DNA of 64,000 bases from Aminipila terrae (lineage in GTDB: Bacteria; Bacillota; Clostridia; Peptostreptococcales; Anaerovoracaceae). Location: the NCBI RefSeq assembly GCF_010120715.1, contig NZ_CP047591.1, positions 3,100,001-3,164,000 of the forward strand, read 5' to 3'. The notes beneath the pieces were generated by a model. The model had not been told where the DNA came from. It saw only the letters and a program-made list of their open reading frames with translations, and searched no databases. The position numbers and the translations under genes were made by a program. Positions within the stretch are counted from its first letter, which is position 1. Each line of letters begins with the position of its first letter. Below are positions 54,242 to 63,548 of the stretch, in pieces.

Positions 54242-54889
54242 ATGAAAGTCATGGATTTAACACATACAATATCGGAAAATATGCCAGTTTATCCTGGGAC
54301 GGAAGGTCCTCAGTTAAAAACGGCAAATACTTATGAAAAAGATGGCTTTAAAGAAACTTTACTGACCATGTTTTCTCATACGGGAACTCATATGGATGCG
54401 CCAATGCATTTATATTCACACAGGACGGCATTGGATGCTTTTCCTATAGAGCAATTTGTAGGCAAAGGGTTAGTAATTGACTGCAGTGATTTGTCAGAGG
54501 GACAAAGAATAACTATGAGTTATATTGATAAAGTAAAAGAAAAGGCAGATCAGGCAGAATATCTTTTATTCTACACAGGTTGGGATCAGTATTGGGGTAC
54601 AAGCAGCTATTTTGGAGAATATCCATATATTACAGAAGAGATAGCGGAATATTTAATCCATAGTAATAAAAAAGGTGTGGGATTAGACGTAATAGGGTTA
54701 GATCCCATCTCAGATGAAAATCTGACATTACACCGAAAGCTTTTTTCAGATACGGATATAGTGATTATTGAAAATCTTCACCATCTGGGAGAGTTAGGAA
54801 ATGAGATTTTTACATTCTGCGCCCTGCCTCTTAAATATGAAAATGCAGATGGAGCACCTATTCGGGCTATTGCTATTTTATCCGAATAA
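54242..54889 (+). CDS. Cyclase family protein (kynurenine formamidase-like)
   Basis: 215 residues with MDLTHTISENMPVYPGTEGP and FSHTGTHMDAPMHLYSHRTA (HxGTHxDxPxH metal site) and GVGLDVIGLDPISDE. The family hydrolyses N-formylkynurenine or related amides using metal. GAAAGCGAGATG lies before ATG. The 270-base upstream gap holds only a 26-codon frame near 54009 without a ribosome site. Confidence 0.9.
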   Translation: MKVMDLTHTISENMPVYPGTEGPQLKTANTYEKDGFKETLLTMFSHTGTHMDAPMHLYSHRTALDAFPIEQFVGKGLVIDCSDLSEGQRITMSYIDKVKEKADQAEYLLFYTGWDQYWGTSSYFGEYPYITEEIAEYLIHSNKKGVGLDVIGLDPISDENLTLHRKLFSDTDIVIIENLHHLGELGNEIFTFCALPLKYENADGAPIRAIAILSE

Positions 54890-54950
54890 TATTAGGTTAC
54901 TGTAAGCGTACAGTAAAGAATGAATAAAAGAAAATATAGAAGATGTAAGA

Positions 54951-55006
54951 TAAGTACAAGTAAAATACCCAGGTACTGGGTTGTTCACTACTTGTGCTTA
55001 TTTTTT
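54951..55006 (+). terminator. Nested double-stem terminator
   Basis: Outer arms TAAGTACAAGTA (54951-54962) and TACTTGTGCTTA (54989-55000), inner ACCCAG/CTGGGT around GTA, then T6. It ends the cyclase gene. The next 240 bases, up to the nucleoside hydrolase start, are AT-rich; no riboswitch was matched. Confidence 0.75.
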
Positions 55007-55247
55007 ATACTTGGAATATCATTAGGTAAAAAAACATAAGAAATCAATAATTTTTACCAAAATCACTAGAGAAAGTAATATTACATCATAATGAATGCTT
55101 ATATAATAAAAAAGTAAAAGAGACAATCTACTATTAGATGATGTCTAATATACATTGAATGACCGAGTATAAATGGATCTGCAAGTGGAATCAATTAAAT
55201 TTGAATATACTGATTTGACAGAAGGAAGCAGAGGAGAACAGGCCTAT

Positions 55248-56114
55248 ATGAATATTATTTTTGATTGTGATAATACCTTTGGTGTAAAAGGGTGTGATGT
55301 TGATGACGGATTGGCACTGTTATACCTTCTTGGCAGTGACAAAGCCAATTTGCTGGGAATTACCAATACATACGGAAACAGTGATATAGAAACAGTATAT
55401 ACAGCTACCCATAAAATGCTTGAAGATATTGGCAGAACGGATATTCCTCATTATAAAGGATGTCCCAGACCGGGCGAAAAACAGAGTGAAGCAGTTGATT
55501 TTCTGGTTGATATGGTTAATCAATATGCCGAAAATGTTTCTATCATTGCCACAGGTTCACTGACAAATCTTTATGGAGCCTGTCAGAAGGACGAAGATTT
55601 CCTTAATAAAATCAACAGCATAAGTCTTATGGGTGGTCTGACGGACCACTTATATATAAACGACACCATACTGGATGAACTGAATTTTTCCTGTGATCCA
55701 GCTGCAGCTTTTCAAGTTCTGACAAAATCCAGAAAGGTAGGAATAGCCACAGGAAATAATTGTCTGGGTGCTTTTTTTTCATATAAAGATCATGTAAACC
55801 GCTTTCAGGTTTCACCTGAACCAATTGCACGCTATCTTTATGAAAAAACTGCTTATTGGTATGAACATAACATGACAAGTTATGGATTGGATGGTTTTTA
55901 CAACTGGGATGTTACAGCTGCGGCTTATTTACTTGACCCAGAACTTTTTGAAAGCAATAAAATGGCAATTACACCTGATCTTGAGTCCTTGAAAAGTGGC
56001 TTCTTAAACGGAAGAGGAAAAGAAATCCTGATAGATTTGCCTAACATCCGGGACCAGAAACAATTTCAGGAGAAAGTATATAGTAACTATATGAAAGTAA
56101 AAATAAAGGTTTGA
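55248..56114 (+). CDS. Nucleoside hydrolase
   Basis: 289 residues. MNIIFDCDNTFGVKGCDVDD is the N-terminal Asp-rich calcium site (DxDNT...DD). IIATGSLTNLYGACQKDEDF (the usual GPLTNLA appears as GSLTNLY) and NFSCDPAAAFQVLTKS (the NxxxDPxAA motif) follow, with FYNWDVTAAAYLLDP near the end. ATG 55248 was chosen because GAGGAG lies upstream and the family motif starts here. Splits a nucleoside into base and ribose. First gene of a six-gene operon with a radical SAM enzyme and an ABC importer. Confidence 0.85.
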   Translation: MNIIFDCDNTFGVKGCDVDDGLALLYLLGSDKANLLGITNTYGNSDIETVYTATHKMLEDIGRTDIPHYKGCPRPGEKQSEAVDFLVDMVNQYAENVSIIATGSLTNLYGACQKDEDFLNKINSISLMGGLTDHLYINDTILDELNFSCDPAAAFQVLTKSRKVGIATGNNCLGAFFSYKDHVNRFQVSPEPIARYLYEKTAYWYEHNMTSYGLDGFYNWDVTAAAYLLDPELFESNKMAITPDLESLKSGFLNGRGKEILIDLPNIRDQKQFQEKVYSNYMKVKIKV

Positions 56115-56132
56115 GTAAAAGGGAGGAGCATA

Positions 56133-57185
56133 ATGAAAATTAATACACAATTGGACAAGATACTGGAAAAGGCGTGGAGTGATATTCCCCTTAACCGGGA
56201 AGATTGCAAATATCTGCTGACCATTGATGAACGAAGCTTTGAATCGGGTCTGCTGAGAGCCGCTGCGGCCAGTATAGTCAGAAATAAAAATGATAATTCT
56301 GCTATTATTTTAGGTCAGATTGGAGTTGATGTAACGCCCTGTCCCGGAGGCTGCAATTTTTGTACTTTCGGTGAGGACCATACAGATTTTAAGGAAAGCC
56401 ATCTCAGTGACTATGAACTGGAAGAAAAAATCCGGGATTTCTGCAAGTATGACGATTTATATGGGCTGTATTTGATGACAATGCATACCTATGATCTGGA
56501 CCGGTTTTTACAGACCATAAATAAAGCCAAAGCTCATGCTCCAAAGACTACTCAGATTTGGGCCAATGTGGGTGACAGTAGCCTCGATGCTTTCAGGGAA
56601 ATGAAGAAAGCCGGCGTTACAGGAGTATATCATGTCTGCAGGATAGGTGAAGGGGTTGAAACCAAGCTTAATCCGGATGACCGAATTCAGACAATGAAAA
56701 ATGCTCTTGATGCAGGACTTGAATTGTATACTTGCTGTGAACCTATTGGGCCGGAGCATACGGTTGATGAGTTAGTGGACAATATCTTTATTGGTATTGA
56801 ACTAGGTATAACTCAGCATGCAGCTATGCGAAGAGTGGCCGTCCCAGGTTCACCTCTGGCAAAATACGGGCAAATCAGTGAACTGAGGCTTGCACATATA
56901 GTAGCGGTTATATCCCTTTGTTCTTTAACTGTGCCAACTATGGCCTATATGGGAGTACATGAACCAAATGAGCTTAGCTATGCTGCGGGAGCCAATATCA
57001 TTACAGCAGAGAGTGGGGCAAATCCAAGGGACAATCAGGCAGATACATCAAAAAACAGAGGAATGGACATGGCCCTCTGCAGAAAGATGTTGTTTGAATG
57101 TGGTTTTAGCAATATCAGAAAAGGTGATGAGAGCAAGATTCCATTAGATTTAGATTATCTTATTAAAACAGATTCTTTGGTATAA
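56133..57185 (+). CDS. Radical SAM protein (biotin synthase-like)
   Basis: 350 residues. GVDVTPCPGGCNFCTFGEDH is the cluster motif (C-x3-C-x2-C). TCCEPIGPEHTVDELVDNIF and MAYMGVHEPNELSYAAGANI fit the BioB/ThiH-like TIM barrel. GGGAGG lies before ATG. 18 bases after the hydrolase gene. Substrate unknown; a role acting on the base or ribose product, or on the imported compound, is inferred from operon context. Confidence 0.85.
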   Translation: MKINTQLDKILEKAWSDIPLNREDCKYLLTIDERSFESGLLRAAAASIVRNKNDNSAIILGQIGVDVTPCPGGCNFCTFGEDHTDFKESHLSDYELEEKIRDFCKYDDLYGLYLMTMHTYDLDRFLQTINKAKAHAPKTTQIWANVGDSSLDAFREMKKAGVTGVYHVCRIGEGVETKLNPDDRIQTMKNALDAGLELYTCCEPIGPEHTVDELVDNIFIGIELGITQHAAMRRVAVPGSPLAKYGQISELRLAHIVAVISLCSLTVPTMAYMGVHEPNELSYAAGANIITAESGANPRDNQADTSKNRGMDMALCRKMLFECGFSNIRKGDESKIPLDLDYLIKTDSLV

Positions 57186-57235
57186 AGTAATGGATAAGAG
57201 TTGCAATATTTGAATTTCAGAAAGGATATAAAAGG

Positions 57236-58482
57236 ATGAGGAAAAGGTTTAAAGTAGCCGTATTTTTAATAATGATTATGTCACTTCTTGCATTCCCGGC
57301 ATGTTCAGGCAGTCAGGATAAAGCTTCCAACGAGAATAAAAAGTTTGATGTCAATGCAGATTTTAACGATATTCTGAAACAGGCAAAGGGTACTACTGTA
57401 AATTTTTATGGATGGGGCGGAGATGAACAGCGTAATAAATGGCTGGATACTGTTGTAGCACCTGCTTTGAAAGAAAAGTATGATATTAAATTAGAGCGGG
57501 TACCTATGGATATCGACCAGATTCTTGCAAAGCTTTCTGGAGAAAAACAGGCAGGAAGCAAAGAAGGTTCTATTGATATGATTTGGATTAATGGTGAGAA
57601 TTTTTATTCTGCTAAAGAGAATGGTCTGCTGTTTGGCCCTTTTTCAGATAAATTGCCAAATTACCAGAAATATATTGATACTAATGCTACAGAAAACCAA
57701 AATGATTTTGGATATCCGATTAAGGGATACGAGGCTCCTTACGGAAAAGCTGAGATGGTTCTTATAAACAACAGCGCTGTAACACCGGAAACACCTAAAA
57801 ATACTGATGAACTTATGGAATATGTGAAGAAATATCCGGGAAAGGTGACCTATCCCGCTTTGCCGGATTTCACAGGAAGTGCTTTTGTTAGAAATATAAT
57901 TTATGATAAGGTGGGGTATGAACAGTTTATGAATATGAAAGCCGACAAGGCTACAGTCAAAGCTGCCATTCAGCCAGCGCTGGAATATCTGAGAAGCCTG
58001 AATCCTTATTTGTGGAATCAGGGAAAAAGTTTTCCTGCTTCTTCTACAGAAGTGACCAATATGTTTTCCGATGGTGAACTGTATATGACTATGAGTTATG
58101 AACCATATTCTATATCTGTAAATATTGATAAGGGGATTTTCCCTGACACGTCCAGAAGTTTTTTGTTTGACAAGGGGATGATTGGAAACACAAACTATAT
58201 AGCTATAGCAGAGAATTCTCCTCATAAAGCTGCAGCTATGGTAGCTATCAATGAAATTCTTTCTGCTGAGATGCAGGCAAGCCAGTTCTCTAAACTGAAA
58301 ATTCTGCCTGTAGTAGATTATAACAAGTTGTCTGCCGATGAAAAAATCTTTTTGATAAGGTAGATGCCGGAAAGGGAACGCTGTCTCAGGATGAACTTTT
58401 GAGTAAGCGGGTACCTGAAATGCCGGGGAAACTGATTCCTATCATTGAAGAAATCTGGCAGGAAGAAGTTGTTGGCAAATAA
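57236..58482 (+). pseudogene. ABC substrate-binding lipoprotein (YnjB/thiamine-spermidine type), frameshifted
   Basis: Lipoprotein signal with LLAFPACSG. GTTVNFYGWGGDEQRNKWLD, DMIWINGENFYSAKENGLLF and FVRNIIYDKVGYEQF resemble the YnjB group. The frame breaks near 58350: five Ts, six would give KIFFDKVDAGKGTLSQDELL and end WQEEVVGK at 58482. About 415 residues. Operon member with two permeases and an ATPase. Confidence 0.85.
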
Positions 58483-58568
58483 TATAAGGAAATATTAATT
58501 CAGGGCGTTCATGGTTTATTTTACAGATAACTCATGAACGACCTTTTTAAAATTTAAGGTGAAAAAGT

Positions 58569-59437
58569 ATGAAGAAGATAAAACCTTATCTGCTTTTATC
58601 TCCGTTATTCCTGTTAGGGATTTTTTCTTTCTAGGTGTAGGAAATGCTCTGGTTCAGAGTCTGGGATATATTCCTGCTTTTGGTATGACGGATATTACAT
58701 TGAAATATTACTATCAAGTATTAAGTGAGCCGGTTTTACTGTCATCTGTCAAAGTCAGCCTGATTATATCTGTGATATCTTCTTTCTTGGCGGCCTTTTT
58801 CGGGGTGCTTCTTTGTGCTGCCCTTGTAATCAATGGCAAAGTAAGGAACAAAACCCTTCAGATCGTTAAGATTCCTATACTGGTTCCCCATTCGGTAGTT
58901 GCTCTGTTTATTATCGTGTTATTTTCCCAGAACGGACTCCTGGCACGTATTCTTTTCCAAGTGGGATTTATAGATTCTCAGGGAGATTTTCCTATGCTTT
59001 TATATAACACAAATAGCATAGGAATCATCCTGGCATATCTTTGGAAGGAAATACCTTTTGTGGCTTATTTTGTTCTGGCTGTCATGCAGAGCATCAATAC
59101 AACTCTTGGGGAAGCAGCTGAAAATCTGGGAGCATCGGGCAGCAGATCATTTTTTCATATAACATTGCCTTTATGTATGCCTGCTATAAACAAAGCAGTC
59201 CTCATTATTTTTGCCTTTTCATTTGGTGCATATGAACTGCCATTTCTTCTGGGTGCAACAATTCCAAAAGCATTGCCTGTTCAGGCATATGTGGAATATA
59301 TCCATCCGGATCTTCAGCATCGGGCCTATGCGATGGCTATGAACGGAGTGATGCTGCTTATTACATTAATCCTATCTGTTATTTATTATCTGATATCTCG
59401 TAAAACAGAACAAATGAGTGGTGAAAAGCATGGATAA
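58569..59437 (+). pseudogene. ABC permease 1 (YnjC-like), frameshifted near its start
   Basis: MKKIKPYLLLSPLFLLGI starts at 58569; a missing T near 58620 breaks the frame, and seven Ts would give LGIFFFLGVGNALVQSLGY. The rest is intact: VPHSVVALFIIVLF, GEAAENLGASGSRSFFHITL (EAA loop), ELPFLLG. About 290 residues. It precedes permease 2 with slight overlap. Confidence 0.85.
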
Positions 59438-60233
59438 AAAAAAGCACAGAATACTACGTATAATTGCATTTACAGCATGCACTTCCATAATCGTACCTCT
59501 TCTGATTCTTCCCTTTTGGAGTTTTACCAGCCGCTGGCCGTGGCCGGAATTGTTGCCAAAAGGATTAACAATGCGTGGTGCAGAGGAAGCACTTTTCCAA
59601 TCTGCTGATATATTGAATGTACTTTTTTCAAGTATCATATTGTCTATGACGGTTGCCTTACTGGCAGCTGTGATAGGTGGGATGACAGCCAGAGCCCTTG
59701 TTTTTTATGATTTTAAAGGCAAAAGTTTTATATCCTTCGCTACAATTTTACCGATTATTATACCAGGAACAGCTTTTGCTATGGGTATTCATGTGGTATG
59801 CATTTATCTGGGACTTGCAGATTCTTTTCTGGGTGTTGTGCTGGTACACCTGATTTATGCATTGCCCTATACCATTAATATAATGATGGATGTCACGGCC
59901 ATGCTGGGAAATGGTTTGGAGATTCAAAGCCAGGTACTTGGTATATCTCCTTTGAAATCCTTTTACCATGTTACTCTGCCGTTGTTAATGCCAGGAATAA
60001 TTTCATCTGTCAGTATGGCGTATATCATATCATTCAGTCAATACTTTATAACGCTGATGATTGGAGGGGGTAAAGTCAGGACTCTGTCTGTGGTCATGGT
60101 TCCTTTTATTCAGGGTGGTGACCGTACCATTGCCTCCTCATATGCACTTTTATTTGTTTTATCAACCTTAGTGATTTTTATATCACTGGAAATGATTATT
60201 AAAAAATTAACAAATCAGATTAATGGAATTTAA
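59430..60233 (+). CDS. ABC permease 2 (YnjC/thiamine-type)
   Basis: 267 residues, six helices. FTSRWPWPELLPKGLTMRGA is a motif common in this permease branch. EIQSQVLGISPLKSFYHVTL is the EAA-like loop. ATG 59430 follows GGTGA, six bases away. Forms the channel with permease 1. Confidence 0.88.
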   Translation: MDKKKHRILRIIAFTACTSIIVPLLILPFWSFTSRWPWPELLPKGLTMRGAEEALFQSADILNVLFSSIILSMTVALLAAVIGGMTARALVFYDFKGKSFISFATILPIIIPGTAFAMGIHVVCIYLGLADSFLGVVLVHLIYALPYTINIMMDVTAMLGNGLEIQSQVLGISPLKSFYHVTLPLLMPGIISSVSMAYIISFSQYFITLMIGGGKVRTLSVVMVPFIQGGDRTIASSYALLFVLSTLVIFISLEMIIKKLTNQINGI

Positions 60234-60248
60234 GGCTGGAGGATTAAA

Positions 60249-61277
60249 ATGGAACTTTCTTTAAAAAATATATCTGTAACTCTTTCCCAAAAACAAATCT
60301 TGGATTCAATCAGTCTGACTGTGGAGGATGGGGCATTTATCTCATTATTGGGGGCTTCTGGCTGCGGAAAAAGCACATTACTTAAAACAATTGCTGGGAT
60401 TATTACTCCTGCAAGTGGATCTGTATTCTTAAATGGTAGCTGTGCAGATCATGTACCATCTCATAAGCGTGGGACTGTTATTGTATTTCAGGATCTCCGC
60501 CTTTTTCCACATATGACAGTGATGGAAAATATTGCATTTCCTATGAAAATGCAGGGGGTAGTAAAAGTCAAATATCTGGAGACTGCAGGAAAACTGCTTG
60601 AGAAGGTGCAGCTTCAGGGATTTGAACAACGAAGAATACGGGAAATGTCAGGGGGACAATTACAAAGAGTGGCCCTTGCCAGAGCATTGGCAGCAAATCC
60701 AAATGTACTTTTGCTGGATGAGCCCTTCTCCAGCTTAGATGAAAATCTTAGGCAGGACATGAGGCAACTGGTACTCAAACTTCAGAAAGATTTTAAGATT
60801 ACAACTATATTGGTGACTCATGACAGGCAGGAAGCATTGAGCATGTCTGATAAGATAGCGTTAATGATGAACGGAAAAATCCTGCAGTATGACACCCCGG
60901 AAAATATTTATAATTTCCCCGCCAGCCGGGATGTTGCCGATTTCTTCCAACATGCCGCCTATTTGGATGGAGCGGTGGAAAATCATGTTTATAAATGTGA
61001 GATAGGCCAGTTCCAGGTGGATAAGCCAGATGGGCACTATCAGGCTATGTTTCGTCCAGGCTCTGTCTATGTAGATAAAATGGGATCAGAAAAGAACTTT
61101 CAGATATGTGAGATGCAGTATCGGGGAGAGGACTACAAAGTGAGACTTGTAAGTGAAAAAACAGGTTTAATGTTAACTGCTTTTATTGCATCATCATCTG
61201 AACTGCAAACAGGGGATATGGTTTCTATCGGTATTATTAAAGATAAAGTACTTTTGTTTCCATATAGCTCGTTTTAG
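60249..61277 (+). CDS. ABC transporter ATP-binding protein (PotA/ThiQ-like)
   Basis: 342 residues: LGASGCGKSTLLKTI (Walker A), VFQDLRLFPHM (Q loop), REMSGGQLQRVALARAL (signature), VLLLDEPFSSLDE (Walker B), VTHDRQEAL. A TOBE-like tail follows. GGAGG before ATG. Last gene of the nucleoside hydrolase/radical SAM/ABC operon. Confidence 0.9.
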   Translation: MELSLKNISVTLSQKQILDSISLTVEDGAFISLLGASGCGKSTLLKTIAGIITPASGSVFLNGSCADHVPSHKRGTVIVFQDLRLFPHMTVMENIAFPMKMQGVVKVKYLETAGKLLEKVQLQGFEQRRIREMSGGQLQRVALARALAANPNVLLLDEPFSSLDENLRQDMRQLVLKLQKDFKITTILVTHDRQEALSMSDKIALMMNGKILQYDTPENIYNFPASRDVADFFQHAAYLDGAVENHVYKCEIGQFQVDKPDGHYQAMFRPGSVYVDKMGSEKNFQICEMQYRGEDYKVRLVSEKTGLMLTAFIASSSELQTGDMVSIGIIKDKVLLFPYSSF

Positions 61278-61297
61278 GATTAGAGGGATTCTTAGCC

Positions 61298-61323
61298 AAA
61301 ACATTACCCTTAGGGTAATGTTT
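61298..61323 (+). terminator. Hairpin after the ABC operon (terminator or operator-like dyad)
   Basis: AAACATTACCCT and AGGGTAATGTTT are perfect arms around a single T. It is followed by only short A/T, so termination is plausible but not certain. The same dyad (ACATTACCCTTAGGG) recurs in the promoter at 61520. Confidence 0.6.
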
Positions 61324-61519
61324 GAAAATTTTATTAAACAATAAAGGGCATGAATATTTTTTAAACAGCGCAAGAAAATAACACATGAAATTTTAAAATA
61401 TCGAAAGGCGAAATTCTTATATTTGCTGGAATGGTTCCCTAAAATAAGCAATTTTAAGCGTGTATACATGAAAGCAGAACTTTATTTGTTAAAAATTTAA
61501 TTATTGTGGTGACAGTTAT

Positions 61520-61551
61520 TGACATTACCCTTAGGGGGAATGATTATAATT
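61520..61551 (+). promoter_or_regulatory. Promoter with 20-bp spacer and dyad (MerR-like geometry)
   Basis: TTGACA (61520-61525) and TATAAT (61546-61551) are both consensus but 20 bases apart. The dyad CATTACCCTTAGGGGGAATG fills the spacer. Over-long spacers with a central dyad are the mark of MerR-activated promoters. No MerR gene is seen in the window. Downstream there is only a tiny frame (ATG 61666 after GGGGAGG, 20 residues) before hypB; the stretch 61324-61930 is otherwise empty. Confidence 0.6.
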
Positions 61552-61930
61552 AATATAGAAACGTTTTTATCATGTTGTCATCAAAAGGGATGATAACAAC
61601 TACATAAAAAAGATGAGTGGGCCGATGAAGGAAGGCCTGAAAAGATGGGGAGGATTGAAGTGAATATGAATTTTTTAAAGCAAGAAAAGTCGTGCCATTA
61701 TATTTGGTACCACAAATTTTTAACATGAACTGCAGGGAATGAGTCTGAATCTGATATAGATGTACTAAATAAGAGGAGTCTTTAATATATAAAAATAAAG
61801 ACAATAAAAATGTATGGAATTTATCAGTTACAGATCATTATTAAAATGATGAATGCCTATATTGTAAAGAATCTGATTTGGATATTAATATCCGGAGATG
61901 AATGTTATATTGATTATTTTGATGGAGAAT

Positions 61931-62581
61931 ATGAAAATGAGAATTATATTAGAGCAGGAAATTTTAAAAGAAAATAAAGACCAGGCAGATAAAAACAGAA
62001 AGTGTTTTAATGTTAACAAAGTTCTGGTTATAAATTTAATCGGTTCGCCGGGAGCAGGAAAAACTACTGTTCTTGAAAAGACCATAGAAAAGCTGAAAAA
62101 AGATTACAGAATTGCAGTAATAGAAGGGGATATATATACTACAAAGGATGCAGAAAGAATTCAGAATTGTGGGGTTGAAGTTGTACAAATTAATACAAGT
62201 GGCGTGTGCCATTTAAGTGCTAAGGCAATTGAATCTGCAGTTCAGACTGTTGACTTAAAAAATACAGATATACTGTTTATAGAAAATGTGGGAAATCTTA
62301 TATGCCCTGCAGAATATGATCTTGGTGAAGATGCGAAGATTGCAGTATTAAGCACTACTGAGGGTGATGATAAGCCTTCCAAATATCCAATGATATTCCA
62401 GGAGGCACCTGTGGTACTTTTAAATAAATGTGATCTTCTTCCTTATATTAATTTTAACATGGAAACTGCAGAGAAAGATTTAGCTACTATTAATAAAGAC
62501 GCTAAGGTCATTCATATGTCAGCCTTTAATGACAGTGATATGGATCAGTGGATAGAATGGATCAAGGATCATGTAAAATAG
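61931..62581 (+). CDS. hypB: Hydrogenase/urease nickel incorporation GTPase HypB
   Basis: About 216 residues: NLIGSPGAGKTTVLEKTIEK (P loop), VIEGDIYTTKDAERI, VVQINTSGVCHLSAKAIESA, FIENVGNLICPAEYDLGEDA and LLNKCDLLPY (NKxD). Delivers nickel to [NiFe]-hydrogenase. No His-rich N-terminus. Start is uncertain among ATGs 61922, 61931 and 61937; GGAG lies at 61924. No hypA or hydrogenase gene is nearby. Confidence 0.85.
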   Translation: MKMRIILEQEILKENKDQADKNRKCFNVNKVLVINLIGSPGAGKTTVLEKTIEKLKKDYRIAVIEGDIYTTKDAERIQNCGVEVVQINTSGVCHLSAKAIESAVQTVDLKNTDILFIENVGNLICPAEYDLGEDAKIAVLSTTEGDDKPSKYPMIFQEAPVVLLNKCDLLPYINFNMETAEKDLATINKDAKVIHMSAFNDSDMDQWIEWIKDHVK

Positions 62582-62610
62582 ACTTTAAAATGTAATGATG
62601 TGAAGAGTTA

Positions 62611-62642
62611 AAAAAGAACGTTTGAAATAACGTTCTTTTTTT
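62611..62642. terminator. Bidirectional terminator between hypB and HxlR gene
   Basis: AAAAAAGAACGTT pairs with AACGTTCTTTTTT around TGAAAT. Suited to both convergent genes. Confidence 0.85.
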
Positions 62643-63000
62643 ATTCTTCCTTTTCTTTGTTCTTAAATTGCTGCTGATATTGGATTCCCCATTGAAACAT
62701 AGCATCCATTATGGGTTTGAGGCTGTACCCGGTTTCTGTCAGAGTGTATTCCACTCTTGGAGGTACTTCTGCATAGACTTTTCTATTAAGCAAACCGCAT
62801 TCTTCCATGGAACGAAGATTTGCAGTCAGGACTTTTTGTGTAATACTCCCAATGGATTTTTTTAATTCTCCAAATCTCTTTGTACCGCTTAATAAGTCCC
62901 TTAATATTAAAACTTTCCAACGGTCGCTAATCAACATCAGTGTGGTCTCCACTGGACAAGATGGTAATTCTTTTTGCATGATATCCCTCATATTCTTCAT
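62641..63000 (-). CDS. HxlR family regulator
   Basis: 119 residues: CPVETTLMLISDRWKVLILR, DLLSGTKRFGELKKSIGSIT, QKVLTANLRSMEECGLLNRK and EYTLTETGYSLKPIMDAM, the full HxlR winged helix with its N-terminal Cys. Divergent from two PNPOx-fold genes which it may regulate (HxlR proteins often sense electrophiles or redox stress). Confidence 0.92.
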   Translation of the reverse strand: MKNMRDIMQKELPSCPVETTLMLISDRWKVLILRDLLSGTKRFGELKKSIGSITQKVLTANLRSMEECGLLNRKVYAEVPPRVEYTLTETGYSLKPIMDAMFQWGIQYQQQFKNKEKEE

Positions 63001-63129
63001 TAGTATCCCACAAGATACTACAGCACAAAAATGTGCTTACTTTACGAAATATACTTATAAGAATTAATATAATGAAAAAGGCAGTTAAAGTCAAGACTGT
63101 TATCTTAGTTTATTATGGAGGTATTAAAA

Positions 63130-63531
63130 ATGAATAATGTTGTAAGTTTTTTAAAGGAAAATCCAGTTCAATTTTTGGCTACTGTGGGTCATGATGGAAA
63201 AGCAAAGTGTCGTCCATTTATGTTTTGCTTTGAAAAGTATGGAAAGCTATGGTTTTGTACAAATAATACCAAAGATGTATATAGAGAAATGCAGACCAAT
63301 CCTTACGTGGAAATCTCAGTATCAAGTCCCTCATTTGCATGGATTCGAATAAGCGGTAAAGCAGTTTTTGAAGATGATATGAAAGTAAAGGAGGATTGCA
63401 TGAATATTCCCATTGTGAAAAATCAGTATCAGACTGCAGATAATCCTATTTTTGAAGTCTTCCACTTGAAAGAAGCAAGGGCTGTAATCGCAGATTTTTC
63501 TGGTAATCCTCCGGCAGAGTATATTTTATAA
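63130..63531 (+). CDS. Pyridoxamine 5'-phosphate oxidase-fold protein
   Basis: 133 residues. VSFLKENPVQFLATVGHDGK, CRPFMFCFEKYGKLWFCTNN, TKDVYREMQTNPYVEISVSS and WIRISGKAVFEDD give the split-barrel flavin-binding fold. ATG 63130 follows GGAGG; ATG 63115 would overlap it. FMN- or F420-type cofactor, substrate unknown. Confidence 0.88.
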   Translation: MNNVVSFLKENPVQFLATVGHDGKAKCRPFMFCFEKYGKLWFCTNNTKDVYREMQTNPYVEISVSSPSFAWIRISGKAVFEDDMKVKEDCMNIPIVKNQYQTADNPIFEVFHLKEARAVIADFSGNPPAEYIL

Positions 63532-63548
63532 CCGTGAAAGGAATTAAA

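Noticed and set aside
55006..55247. Riboswitch before the nucleoside hydrolase gene
   Set aside because: Searched by eye for purine, TPP and preQ1 core motifs; none present.
57644..58225. 193-residue antisense frame opposite the solute-binding protein gene
   Set aside because: No ribosome site, low-quality composition, and the plus strand has clear family motifs; it is a shadow frame.
61614..61728. Small frames after the MerR-like promoter as a MerR gene remnant
   Set aside because: Neither small frame shows the MerR helix-turn-helix pattern; only the GGGGAGG before ATG 61666 is gene-like.
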